Of a stretch of 64,000 nucleotides of DNA, positions 38,881 to 49,250 are shown piece by piece. The stretch comes from Schizochytrium sp. TIO01. Lineage: Eukaryota > Sar > Bigyra > Thraustochytrida > Thraustochytriidae. Positions within the stretch are counted from its first letter, which is position 1; every line of letters starts with the position of its first letter. Location of the stretch: contig SMSO01000035.1 in the NCBI GenBank assembly GCA_004764695.1, positions 2,106,001 to 2,170,000 of the forward strand. The letters are read 5' to 3'. The position numbers and the translations under genes were made by a program. The notes beneath the pieces are model-generated. The model ran no database searches. It was not told the origin of the DNA and saw only the letters and a list, made by a program, of their open reading frames with translations.

Positions 38881-41800
38881 TTGTTTGTTTGTTTATATGT
38901 ATGCGTGTAAATGGTTTATGTATATATATATGCAGATCGTGGACTCTGTGTTCCGTTCGAAGGAAGGAGCTCTTGGTCCGCCTGGTTTGTGCAGAGATTC
39001 CTCGGACGATGAATGAAGAATGGCGAGTGCTGAGCACGTTTTTCACAATAAAATACAAGATCATACGATAATTCTCATAAGCCCGAAAACAAGAAATGAA
39101 AAGAAAAGGGAAAACAGAAAAGCAAAGGCTGCTCAAGCTCAACTTAGGGTTGGCGGGCGGCAGCGTTGCTGCTCAGGGTCGCGGGTTGAATGAATGCCAG
39201 GCAAACCATTTGTTCCTCTGCAGAGCGTGATCAAGCCTCTTTGCATGCCAAGGATGATTGCAGTGTTTCAGAATTCCTCGTTTTGCCTGAGTGACCATCA
39301 CAGGAGTGAGTGCACACCCTCTTTCTTGTTGTTGTCATTTTTCATCATCTCCAATACAAAGTTCTGTTCGTTGCTACTGCCGTGGAAACCGGACCCTCGG
39401 CCATACAGCCGTACAGAAATACAGAACAGAACTCACTCGCTCGCTTCAGTATTTGTACCATGACGTGACCTTATTTGGTGAAATTGGTCGAATGCGGGAT
39501 GTGCCAGCCCACACAAGTGCACTGTTCGCAGCCATCAGAAGGTCACTTGAACCAGCAGGATGACTCGCCCAAGAAGCGACACAAATGTGATCGAAGAGCA
39601 CCTGGATGTGCCAGTGGCATTTCGTGAAGATGATAGTTGCGTTGATAAGTGATTGCTAACGGGACGACTCCTTGAGTTCAGGTCCTGTCAGGCAGCCACA
39701 GCCACAGCCAGAGTCAGTCAATCAATCTTTCAAGGATTTGACTTGCGTGGGCAAAGCTTCGCGCGAGAACACATCGCTGGTGTCTGCGCTGTTGGCGTTT
39801 TGATCAATTTCTGTACAATATCCATTGGTATTGAGATTAATCCAAGCCTGGCTGTAGCGACGCTCAGTCTGATCATGCAGGCTTGAACACCCGGGCAGTC
39901 AGTGTCTCACGATTTCGCAATGCCTGATGGCCTTGATCCGACCTGTTCGTAGAATACTCGTACTACAGCGCGTGTCGGTTTTTGTACCACATGAAACAAA
40001 AAGATAAATGATAGATCCCAGGGTGTGTTCGTTCGCGCGCATGCAGAGCACCCTGAACTTGGATCTTCTTGGGTCTTAAACTTTTTTAGCTTTGGGGTTT
40101 GAAGAGTCTTGACTCGAAATTATGTACCTCGCTTAAGTCACCTGCAGCAGCAGCAGCGTCATATGTCGAGTTATGTTGGCATCACCAGAGTACAGCACAG
40201 TCATACCAGCAAAGGATTTCTATGAAACCTAAGCAGAACAAGAATGCCGGCCTCCGAAGAGTTTGGTAATTGGTAAGGAATGATTTCCTAGCGTATGCAT
40301 AATTCTAGGCGCTCTGCAACAAAGAAAATGCGTGTCTCTATTCTGCAATGAGTGATAGTAGTTCCTAAAGCACTCATTCTGATCAGATTTGATGCGTGCA
40401 GAATTATATTGCCAGACGTAAGTACAGACATTTTGTCTCTTGATGAATCTTCTGGGCCGTTCAAGAAACCACGCCTGTGCAGAGAGGTATCATTCAAGGT
40501 AAACAACCTTCAACCGAAATGGATACGATAACGCTTGCAAAAGCGAAAGAGTAGGCAAATAGCTACGGACAAGCATAGTTCTTTGAGAGGGCATTAAAGG
40601 TGAGCTCCTGCGCGAGCTTTACTCGGCAAGAGATAGGATTGCGCGAAAGAAGTAGGCAGGCGCAGCCGAATTATAAAGAAAATGTTGTCATATATACGCT
40701 CTATGAATATTTGTGTTTAAAGTAGCAAGAGACGATAAATTTACAAGTTGTGGAGTGATTGAAAATATATGTGCAATGTGCCTTATATGTTTTAACATTC
40801 ACAAATAAATTATGTGTTACATGCTGCATACGAGCTCATCATTTATGTACTATGTCTTCGGTATAAAAATTTGTCTCTTAGTTTCTGCAGAAAAATCACT
40901 CAACAGGACACAGGTTTTCCCTACACGTCAACATGGGATACCATACCTCCATAGAAAAACCTTTTTTTGGTTGCTGTAGTGCAGGAATAAGATAGCCTGT
41001 GTTTCGGATATATTCTCATCGATTCTCGCCTCCTTTCCTTAATCTAGAATGAGACCTATCGCAGTATGTTCATGACGGCTCTTGTGGCAATCAGATGACG
41101 CGCGTGGAGCACCAGCAGTGGGTTAGTATTTTCATCTGCTCTGGACGAGGCCGGAGCAGCCTGTGTTTCTCTGTCGCTGTCGTTCTTTCATCTTGAGCAT
41201 TAAATGTTTTCCCATTCTACAGATAGCCAACTATCATACCTACTACCGAATCCCAAGAGTCATGGATTGAGCAGAGGGGCTAAATAAATAAACTCTTGGT
41301 CTCACCCAATATCTGATAGCTGACTCTTCTCAATCCAACCATGTTTCCCGACACCACCGTGGAGTCGCAGCTTGCTTCCTGTAGTAAGACCTGGTTCTCA
41401 AATCTGCCTTACCATGGCTAGCCTCTTCTTCTAGCCCTCTTACATTCGCCGATCGCCTTTCTTTCGTGACAGGTTATGGGCACGAAAGAGTCCACACCCC
41501 AACTAAAACTCGCTTCTGATCGTCCAGTAGGCACGGTCTCTGCGGTGTTCTGCACAGCCTGGCTTTGGTCTTTGTAGGCACTACTATGGTATGCGCACGT
41601 TGTTATAGCAGGAGTGATTCATCTCCACTCTGGCCTTGCGCCAATTATAACCTGCCTGAGTGCTCATTTCATTCACCGAAGCTCTGCGTAAAGACTTGAA
41701 GACGACAGTGATGCCTCCCTGGTATGTTGGAGACGAATCATACGTATGTATGCCTTGGAGATCTCTGTCATTGGGTTGAGTGAGCTCAGCTCGCCGTGCA

Positions 41801-42528
41801 GGAAGCTGGAAGGTCTCTCCAGTCTGTTGGAGCGGGAATCCGCGCCGAAGAGCACCGCTGAAGAATTAAGCATTATAATCGCACGGAGATAACCACAGTC
41901 GCACCGCTGCCGCGCACGCCATCTGTAGGCGGCATTAGTTGCAGAGGTGCCAGGTCTTCGCCGTCCAAGTCACCGGAGCCCTCGAGCCTCTGCAAGATGG
42001 ATGATCTTGTAGTCTGCTCACACAAGTTCTTTCACTAAAAGCTATTTGCGAAGCGAGACGAAATCGATCTCAAGATCGGCACTTCCTGAAGGTCGAACAA
42101 AGTTAGGGCTGGAGCAGAACGAGCTTACACAACTACTGCCCCCCCGAGGCTGCTGCTTTCCTGAGGAGATGCCAAGGTTCTTCGTCTCCTCAAGAGAAGC
42201 CGGACGACTGCGAGCATTCTCCAGGCCCGCGCGTGCTGCTTCTCAATCCACTGCTCACCCAGTTCCACCCGGCTCCTCGCCACTACATTACAAGAGCTGC
42301 TGGAGCAGGAAGACAAGAGGAAAGCAAGCCTAGACGAAGAGCGGGTCCTTTCCAGAACCAGCGTGTTTGGCACCCTTCGCTTTCGTATCGATCGTGGCCT
42401 GCTCGCTTGCCGGGCCCGTCGAAGCGTCGAACGGAGAGAACCTCGCAAGGAACTGAGAAGTCTAAAATCGAAGTGAAGAAAAAGAAGAGATCGAATGAAA
42501 GGAAAGAACTTTGATGAAAGAAAGAATG

Positions 42529-42531
42529 GAA

Positions 42532-42571
<40 letters not shown>

Positions 42572-42614
42572 AAAGAAAGAAAGAGAGAAAGAAAGAAAGA
42601 AAAGAAAGAGAGAG
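42529..42614. repeat. (GAAA)n polypurine tract
   Basis: Mainly GAAA units with AAAG and GAGA interruptions, about 240 bp upstream of the ATG at 42858. Confidence 0.92.
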
Positions 42615-42857
42615 CGATTTGAATGTAAAGAATTGCTTTGTCAATAATTCAATAAATATATAAATAAGTAAGTAATAATTAATTAAGGACAGATTTGTTG
42701 AGAGGGAAAAAGAGGAGAAAACAAATCGCAATAAGTTAAAAAATAGTGATAAAACATTGAGAGAAGAATCGACGAAATCCAAAAAGGCTAAGCAAATCGG
42801 ATTGGAGAGCTCGCTCGCGTTGAGGTTGCCGAGGGCGTCGCCTCACTTGCGGCGACC

Positions 42858-45800
42858 ATGTCGCTCCCGAATGATGCTGCGGAGGACCGCGATACGGACG
42901 ACGAAGACGTTCGCGATGAGATCATCTTTGGCGTGCAGGAAGACAGCAACGAAGCAGCCGAAGAAGACGGTGACGGAAAAGAGCGTGAAGACGAGGTTGA
43001 AGGCAACAACGACGATCGTGCAAGAAACAAACAGCAAGATCAAACTGCAGATCATAGCCAAGAACAACAAGGAGATGCTGAACAAACTCGAGAACTGCTA
43101 AAGGAGCAGGGGGAAGGACTGGACGAGGACTTCGTCTCAGCTTCAGAAAGACGAGAGACCCTGGACGGCTCATCCCAAACTGACTCCGATGAAGATGAAG
43201 AAGAAGAAGTCGTTGAAAGCGACATTGAACATGACAGTTATGAGGGAGCAGACGCAACCTTAAATGCCTCCAAATCAGCCTACGGCATGAGCTCATGGAT
43301 GCAGAGGACCTTGAGTACTGCGGTCAAGGCCCAAAGTCAACTTGGCGAGCTCCTTGCTCGACCAGGAAGACTCTATAAGGAACTGAACCAGGAAAACGTA
43401 GAGCTACGACGACGTGTAGCAGAAATTAGTGTAGCGCTCTCACACGATCGTGTGGAACTCGCTGGCGACCTCACTACAGGATCTGTAATTGCCTTAAAGG
43501 ACAAGGTCTCCGGCGCGGCTATTGGTGTGCAGAACGACAACAAACTAATGGAGATCACTTGGACTCGGGCAGTTCCACACAATAAAAACTCAGGAAACTC
43601 TGCTGAGAAAGAAGATAAACTTGACCAGGAGCTAAATTGGGAAATCATTCCTGAGGCGGCAAGCGTGGGATATTATAGGCTCACTGTGGACGATGTTGAC
43701 CACTGCTTGCGAGCAGATGTCCGCATGAAAGACCTCTTTTGGAGACTTTTGCCAGATAGCTCTGGCGATATGAATCACCATGCTGAAAACGGAAGCTCTC
43801 ATACGAATGGGACGACGGGCACTGTACCCCAGGTTTCCCCTGCGCCGTCTCCATCCGCGGCAGCAACATCATCTTCTATAGCCGAGGGTAGAAAAATTCA
43901 CGCTTCAGCATCATCGGTGAGCTTAGCGTCTGCCGCGTCGAGCGGGTCGCACGGACTCAACGGGCATGCTCGCGAGTCAATTCTTTATTTCTCACCTGAG
44001 GGCAATGAAGTAGTCACGGTATCCGATCAAGTTGCGAGCCTCGTGAAAGACCTTATGAAGCGTTCAAAGGTTTTGCAGTTTGATGGCTTTAAGAATCGTG
44101 CAGATCCTGCGAACGATGCTCAACTCATTGTAAATGCCAAGAAGCAGGGAGATCTCAACGTTCTCGTTCGTCGTGCACCCACAAAGTCCCAGGCTTTGGA
44201 AAGTGCGGAAGATCCTGATGACCCCGCATCAGAGGCAATTGAGGCCAGTTTCCCTGCTAAGCGCCTTCAGGTGTATTGTGGAGGCACTCACGCGCGAGCA
44301 ATTAACCTTGTCCTTGATGAAAAGTCTGTACTTCTACATGCTCGGGCAAATGCTGAGCGTGACGCAGTTGTGCTACTTATCCGGGAACGCCGCAAGACAT
44401 TGCGAGAGCTTCCACGCAGTTATGATTTTGAGCCAACAGAATTATTTGAGCCTCCTCGAATTGAGTCCACTTCGGTCTCAGTGTCTGGTGCAGGGTCTGT
44501 CGCTGCAACCACGGAGCATGGTCAGCAGCAACAACAATCACAAGGCCCTGCCGCGGTTGATTGTGCTTACAGTGAAGTGTGGAAATACTTGGAATATCCC
44601 GCTCTAGCACAAGCTGCTCACGATATTCAGAGCAGCAGCAAGACTTTGAGTGACTTCCCAGTAACTACTCCCGGGGCAGCTTTTTCTGCAATCGCTCGGA
44701 GATTCTCCACGCGTTCAATTCCATCAATGTTTGGCGTTGTGTCAAGCAGCAAGGTGCCTCCAGCTTCTCCGCGTCAGGACCAAGGCAGAAAAACTCGTGC
44801 GGACTCTAAATCGTCAGAGCCTAAGGAACTAACCCCGCCACCAGTCCCCCCTGAAGAGATGCCAGCTTCGTTTGATCTTTACTCAATTGGTGGCTTCGGT
44901 GAGCGCTATGATGTTGAGGTGAACATGATTGATGGTGAAGGTTTGGGCATAACCTTATCTCTTTTTGACGTTGTCCGCAAACCAAATGATGATGTCTTCC
45001 CAGAGCGCGGTGCTACATGCGTCTGTATAAGTGGTTTTTGCCCCACAGTTGTGGCTGGAGAAGAGAGCCTTGGTCAATTAGAGAAAAGCAAGAGGGTGCG
45101 CATTGGAGACGCCCTTGTGGCTATCAATGGCATTCCTGTTGAGCCCTCCGAACCTGTGCGCAAGCGCAAAGATTTGAGGACATATGAGAAATGCACGTTG
45201 CGCCGTGTCGCGGAGTTAGTAGAGCGTGAACGGTTGCATGGTCGTGAGGAATCAGAACGAATTCCTAACCCCGCTGCTCGTATGACCTTTACCTTTGCTG
45301 AGGGGCTCTCTGGACAGGCCGTCAAAATTAATTCGCATCTCAAGTTGCGCGAGGAGCTTGAGGAATATAAGACGAAACTTTACGAGGCCAACGCTCGCGC
45401 CAGTGCTTTAGTCATGCAATGTGAGCAACGTCTTGAAAAACAAGGTGCTCGGACACGAAAGCTTTGTGAGGTTGTTGATGAGGCACGGGCCGAGTCGGAA
45501 CGTGCTAATACGGAACGAACATTTGTATTGGATGAATGTATTAATCTGAAAAAACAATTACACGGGGCTGCTGAAGAAGCAAAGGTTGTTGCTGGGAAAC
45601 ACAATGAGGAGATTGATGCTCTTAAGGAGGAGATCGGCCGATTGAATCAACGGAAGGAAGATCAGGTACGGCATATTAAGCAGCTGGAGGCAAGTATGGA
45701 ATCTTTAGCCAATGAGGGCGAGGCATGGGTTAATACCATTGGCACCAAGGAGGATGCCTTGCGCGCTCTAGAAAAGGAGATGCGGGCTATGCAAATTAAA

Positions 45801-46766
45801 TATGAAAATTCACAGAGTCTCCTTGACAATGCCACAGCAGAACGTGAACGTATTCGCATGGATGTTTCAAGCCGTGATGAGCAAATCACGAAACTTAAAG
45901 AAGAGCTAGCGGCATCTCAGACGAAGCTCGAAGAGGCTAATGATGAAGCTGACAAGCTCACTGCACGAATTCGTAGCGAGGCTGACGAGGCAGCAAATGC
46001 CATCGAGCGGGCCAAGCACAGCCAAAAAACTGCGGCAGCTGAGTTGGAGACAATGCGTGGGCAACTTTCTGTTGCGCAGTCCCACGCTCGTGCTCTGAAG
46101 GAAGCCAATGCTAGTGCAGAACAACGTGCTACGGAGGCGAGCTCTGCTCGGCAAGCGGCAGAGATGGCTTTGCACGAGCAAAAGGAGCTTGTGGCTCTCG
46201 CGCATAAGCAAATTGCTCAGCTCGAAGAACAGCTTCGGAACGAGCGAACAGTACACGAACGCATGCGTCGTGACCGAACTGGCTTGCGAAGCCCTTCCGC
46301 ATCTATCTCCAACACTGAGGAGTCTGGCACTGCTCCTGCATCAGGAGATGCAGGTTTAGATGAAGATACAATCCGTCGCGAAGAGCAGCTGAAAAAGAGA
46401 AACCGTGAGCTGGAAGCTGCAAATGATTTGTTGAGGTCCCAAGTGAAGTCACTCAAATCCCGTGTGCAAGGCCTATCTGCAGAGGTTACGAAGGTAACAC
46501 AAATGGATGCAATAGTAGCTGAGAAAAATGATCTCATGGTCCAGGTCAAGCTGGAGGAGGCCAAGCGTCTGGAAGCTGAAGATGAGTTGACTGCATATAA
46601 GGGCGCTTTACTTAAGTATGCTCGTCAAGCCCAAAAGGACGAACAGGAGGGTCACGGAGAGCCGTGGACAAACCGACCCAAAATCTTTGATCATTTGTAT
46701 AAGACTTTACTGGCAGAAGAAGAGGGATCAAAGAAGATGGGCCGTGGTAAACCTTCGTATGCTTAA
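42858..46766 (+). CDS. Large PDZ-like and coiled-coil protein
   Basis: 1302 residues from the ATG at 42858, intronless. Residues 1-130 are very acidic. Residues about 175-310 form a possible globular domain with a V-I-A-L-K-D-K-V start that I do not recognise. A Ser/Ala-rich linker (about 315-370) and a second globular part (about 375-540) follow. Residues about 670-790 look like a PDZ domain: a G-L-G-I-T-L-S-L carboxylate-binding-type strand, then I-G-D-A-L-V-A-I-N-G-I, the hallmark of PDZ strand D/E, with an insertion of about 40 residues between them. Residues about 828-1130 and 1174-1250 are long heptad coiled coils rich in Glu, Lys, Ala and Leu. There is no signal peptide or TM segment. 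The layout suits a scaffold at membrane contacts, basal bodies or vesicles; the specific role is unknown. Confidence 0.8.
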   Translation: MSLPNDAAEDRDTDDEDVRDEIIFGVQEDSNEAAEEDGDGKEREDEVEGNNDDRARNKQQDQTADHSQEQQGDAEQTRELLKEQGEGLDEDFVSASERRETLDGSSQTDSDEDEEEEVVESDIEHDSYEGADATLNASKSAYGMSSWMQRTLSTAVKAQSQLGELLARPGRLYKELNQENVELRRRVAEISVALSHDRVELAGDLTTGSVIALKDKVSGAAIGVQNDNKLMEITWTRAVPHNKNSGNSAEKEDKLDQELNWEIIPEAASVGYYRLTVDDVDHCLRADVRMKDLFWRLLPDSSGDMNHHAENGSSHTNGTTGTVPQVSPAPSPSAAATSSSIAEGRKIHASASSVSLASAASSGSHGLNGHARESILYFSPEGNEVVTVSDQVASLVKDLMKRSKVLQFDGFKNRADPANDAQLIVNAKKQGDLNVLVRRAPTKSQALESAEDPDDPASEAIEASFPAKRLQVYCGGTHARAINLVLDEKSVLLHARANAERDAVVLLIRERRKTLRELPRSYDFEPTELFEPPRIESTSVSVSGAGSVAATTEHGQQQQQSQGPAAVDCAYSEVWKYLEYPALAQAAHDIQSSSKTLSDFPVTTPGAAFSAIARRFSTRSIPSMFGVVSSSKVPPASPRQDQGRKTRADSKSSEPKELTPPPVPPEEMPASFDLYSIGGFGERYDVEVNMIDGEGLGITLSLFDVVRKPNDDVFPERGATCVCISGFCPTVVAGEESLGQLEKSKRVRIGDALVAINGIPVEPSEPVRKRKDLRTYEKCTLRRVAELVERERLHGREESERIPNPAARMTFTFAEGLSGQAVKINSHLKLREELEEYKTKLYEANARASALVMQCEQRLEKQGARTRKLCEVVDEARAESERANTERTFVLDECINLKKQLHGAAEEAKVVAGKHNEEIDALKEEIGRLNQRKEDQVRHIKQLEASMESLANEGEAWVNTIGTKEDALRALEKEMRAMQIKYENSQSLLDNATAERERIRMDVSSRDEQITKLKEELAASQTKLEEANDEADKLTARIRSEADEAANAIERAKHSQKTAAAELETMRGQLSVAQSHARALKEANASAEQRATEASSARQAAEMALHEQKELVALAHKQIAQLEEQLRNERTVHERMRRDRTGLRSPSASISNTEESGTAPASGDAGLDEDTIRREEQLKKRNRELEAANDLLRSQVKSLKSRVQGLSAEVTKVTQMDAIVAEKNDLMVQVKLEEAKRLEAEDELTAYKGALLKYARQAQKDEQEGHGEPWTNRPKIFDHLYKTLLAEEEGSKKMGRGKPSYA

Positions 46767-47758
46767 GATTTCGTTTTCATTCTACAAAAGCACATACATA
46801 TAAAATATATTGATTAAGATCTGCTGTTACTATTGATAATGATGTCTATTCTCTACAATTTTTGATTAATCAGACAACGCAAATTTAACGCAAAATGCCC
46901 TTTGGGTGATGACTTGTGTCAGTGAGCCTAGGAGATCCTTTACTGCGTGTTCTTGTTGTTGCCTTTTCCCTCTCTTTTAAAAAAAAGAAAGAAGAAAACG
47001 AAAAAGAATGTATTTTCTGATTCATAATCGATTGAATTAAGTCATCATTGAACGACTCGATAAATCAACCTTTGATCAAAAAAGACGTTCTTAGAAGAAA
47101 TAAATAAATAAAATGAAAATGAAAATGGAATATGTAGGAAAGTTGCTAATTACATGGAAACTTGGATGTAATTTAAAGTTGGGCAACATTTATAAGACCT
47201 GCTGTTATGATTTGCGTGCTAAATTTTGAATGTAGGTCAACAAAGTGCTTTTTGAAGATTTGCTTTCCTGTATTCAGATGTATGCATATGAATCTCGTGC
47301 CTCGACGTACACATGTAGAAAATAGCAACTTGATTATAAATCGATGTATGCGTATGGGCATAAGCCATTAGTACGAGCATCAGGCATTGCAATGGCAGCA
47401 TGAATGACAAAATTCAACCATATTAAGCCAAGGAAGAGAACATTGTAAAATGCGAAAAGAAGCAATGGGTCAAAAAGTTGTTTATGGTTTTTTCTTGGGT
47501 TAGATTTGATAAAAGGTTGGGATTGTAGAATGTCGAGGGCTGGTGATGCTGTTGTAAGACAAATAACAAACACTAGCAGAAAGTGCTGGCAGCACCACTC
47601 GGCTCACAGATTTAGGCCACTTCAGCCCATCTGCTACACCGTTCTCCTGACTGCATGCTGGTCTCCGCGACTTGCAGCAGCCCTTGAATGCAGTGCCGCT
47701 CGCAACTAGCATCATGTGAGGCAACTGAGCATATAATATTTACTACGTCGTCTCTGGT
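46767..47758. other. AT-rich intergenic spacer
   Basis: Between the 3' ends of a plus-strand gene and the bL34 gene. It contains A-rich patches (46978-47120). I see no gene in it. Confidence 0.55.
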
Positions 47759-48298
47759 TTATGCCGAAAGCCGCTTGCGACCCTTGTTACGCCGCCGCTC
47801 CAGCGTACGCCGTCCTCCGACGCTCTTAAGGCGGCTACGGAAGCCATGTTTCCGCTTGCGCTTGAGCACACTCGGCTGGTAGGTCCGTTTGATCATCTCG
47901 AAGATAAACTGGCTCACTGCCGCATCTACCTCCTGTTGAGTCTTAGGCTGCAACACGCCTTCTCCGCGCACGACGGCCACGTCCGCTGCGGCCTTGACCG
48001 CCACAGCATCAGCCGCGGTCACGGCGAGCGCGCTGCTCACGATGCGGAGGAAGTCTGCGTTGAGGGCGTCAGTAGGGAGCACGAGGGCATCCTGGGAGCG
48101 CTGCGGGAGCGTCTGAAGAGAGCGGTGTGCGAAGAGGTTCGTGGACGAGGCCGGCGTGAAGCAGGCCGGGCTCGCGGCGGGCAGCGATGCGGAGGCAGCG
48201 GCAGCGCGAACGAGATGGGCGGTGGAGGCCGCGCCAGAGAAGGAAGACACCGACACAGGGGCCGCACGCAGGGCGAGGCGCGAGAGGGAGGAGAGCAT
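47759..48298 (-). CDS. MRPL34: Organellar (probably mitochondrial) large-subunit ribosomal protein bL34
   Basis: 179 residues from the ATG at 48298; the frame runs on to 48379 only via TTG. The last 43 residues are an unmistakable bL34: [20 protein letters not shown] then [18 protein letters not shown], nearly as in bacteria. bL34 binds 23S-type rRNA in the large subunit. The N-terminal 25 or so residues are Ser/Leu/Arg/Ala-rich without acids, as expected for a mitochondrial presequence. Between presequence and core lies an Ala-rich extension of about 110 residues, unusual for a protein normally 44-50 residues long. A plastid destination is not excluded by sequence alone, but mitochondrion is the simpler reading. 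Confidence 0.93.
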   Translation of the reverse strand: MLSSLSRLALRAAPVSVSSFSGAASTAHLVRAAAASASLPAASPACFTPASSTNLFAHRSLQTLPQRSQDALVLPTDALNADFLRIVSSALAVTAADAVAVKAAADVAVVRGEGVLQPKTQQEVDAAVSQFIFEMIKRTYQPSVLKRKRKHGFRSRLKSVGGRRTLERRRNKGRKRLSA

Positions 48299-48690
48299 GG
48301 CTGCAGGCACGAGAGCGACGCGAGCAAAGGCGCGAGATAATAGTCTAGCAAGCCCAGACTCTTGCAGACCGCAGAGCAACCGAGAGCTGAGACGAGCAAG
48401 CGTCCACTCTTCTCCTCTCCGTTCGTACTATGCCTGCTTTCCTATAATCTACTTTGGGCCGCTTTAGTCCACTTCGCCGCCCTCCCTCGCAAGTACGTTA
48501 TAGACCTTCCCACTATAGAGTATACTCTCCACTGTGCAGTATACTGTGAAGCGCGCATTGCAATAGGTGGATTGAAGAGGAAAGGCTGACTACGGTTTCA
48601 GTAGGAGTCAGTAGCATCTGGACAATGTTCTTCTTTGCTGGGGGCCTATGTGGTACATAGGGGAAAGGGTAGGAGTGGCGAGATGAAGTA

Positions 48691-48794
48691 AATGCAATGG
48701 AATGCAATGCAATGCAATGCAATGGAATGCAATGCGATGCAATGCAATGCAATGCAATGGAATGCGATGGAATGCAATGGAATGCAATGCATTG
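48691..48794. repeat. Pentanucleotide AATGC/AATGG/GATGC array
   Basis: About 21 five-base units with one-base variants. The 5-nt period yields Met/Asn/Cys-rich spurious frames on plus and Ile/Ala/Phe/His-rich frames on minus. Confidence 0.92.
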
Positions 48795-49179
48795 CGAATA
48801 ACGCGAGACCAGAATGCAATATCCGAGTGCGGCTTGGAAAAGATGAAAATGAAGACGATATGCAAAATACAACGCAAGCCAAGAGCTTGCTTGGCACGCC
48901 TGAGTTCAAGTCAACTCGTCCAGTTCTGTCAGGCAACATACATTCTTGTTCTTCTCCATCGCGCCCCAAACTAGAACCGAATTCACACAACCTAGAAGCA
49001 GCAGCTGCAATCACACCAAATGCCAAGTGCCATGCAGTGCGTTGCGACTGAGGAACCCTGAGAATATAATCCATAACCAAGCTGAAGCAAACAACTGCTG
49101 CAACTATCGAATACCTAGAGAGGCGGCGATTTGCGGCAGCCACGAAGTAACCAAGGATATCCTTGACTTATTCCCACGG

Positions 49180-49250
49180 AGAACTAGGCCTCTAGAGCAA
49201 GAATATCCTAGGATATATAGGTGCGCTAGGTGCACTAGAGGGAGCGCTAG
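49180..49250. other. CTAG-rich segment
   Basis: Six or more CTAG/CCTAGG/GCGCTAG palindromes crowd into about 70 bp, which also contains TATC-CTAGGATA. No gene overlaps it; role unknown. Confidence 0.5.

Larger units (their letters stand above)
33972..42857. other. Gene-poor 8.9-kb region
   Basis: I find no convincing gene on either strand. The open frames present are short or are translations of repeats. It holds TAGG/CCTA motifs (34490-34610), a TTTC/TTA-rich patch (35948-36003), TA-rich DNA (37011-37035), the GTAT array (38766-38880), a GAT/ATC foldback (38492-38525) and a purine tract (42529-42614). It could hold non-coding RNA genes or short multi-exon genes that cannot be seen without transcript data. 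Confidence 0.5.

Noticed and set aside
38567-39142. 191-residue minus frame with T-Y-I-H repeats and plus C-M-Y-V frames
   Set aside because: Produced by the GTAT array; no domain outside the repeat.
48646-49143. Met/Asn/Cys-rich and Ile/Ala/Phe/His-rich frames
   Set aside because: Produced by the AATGC array.
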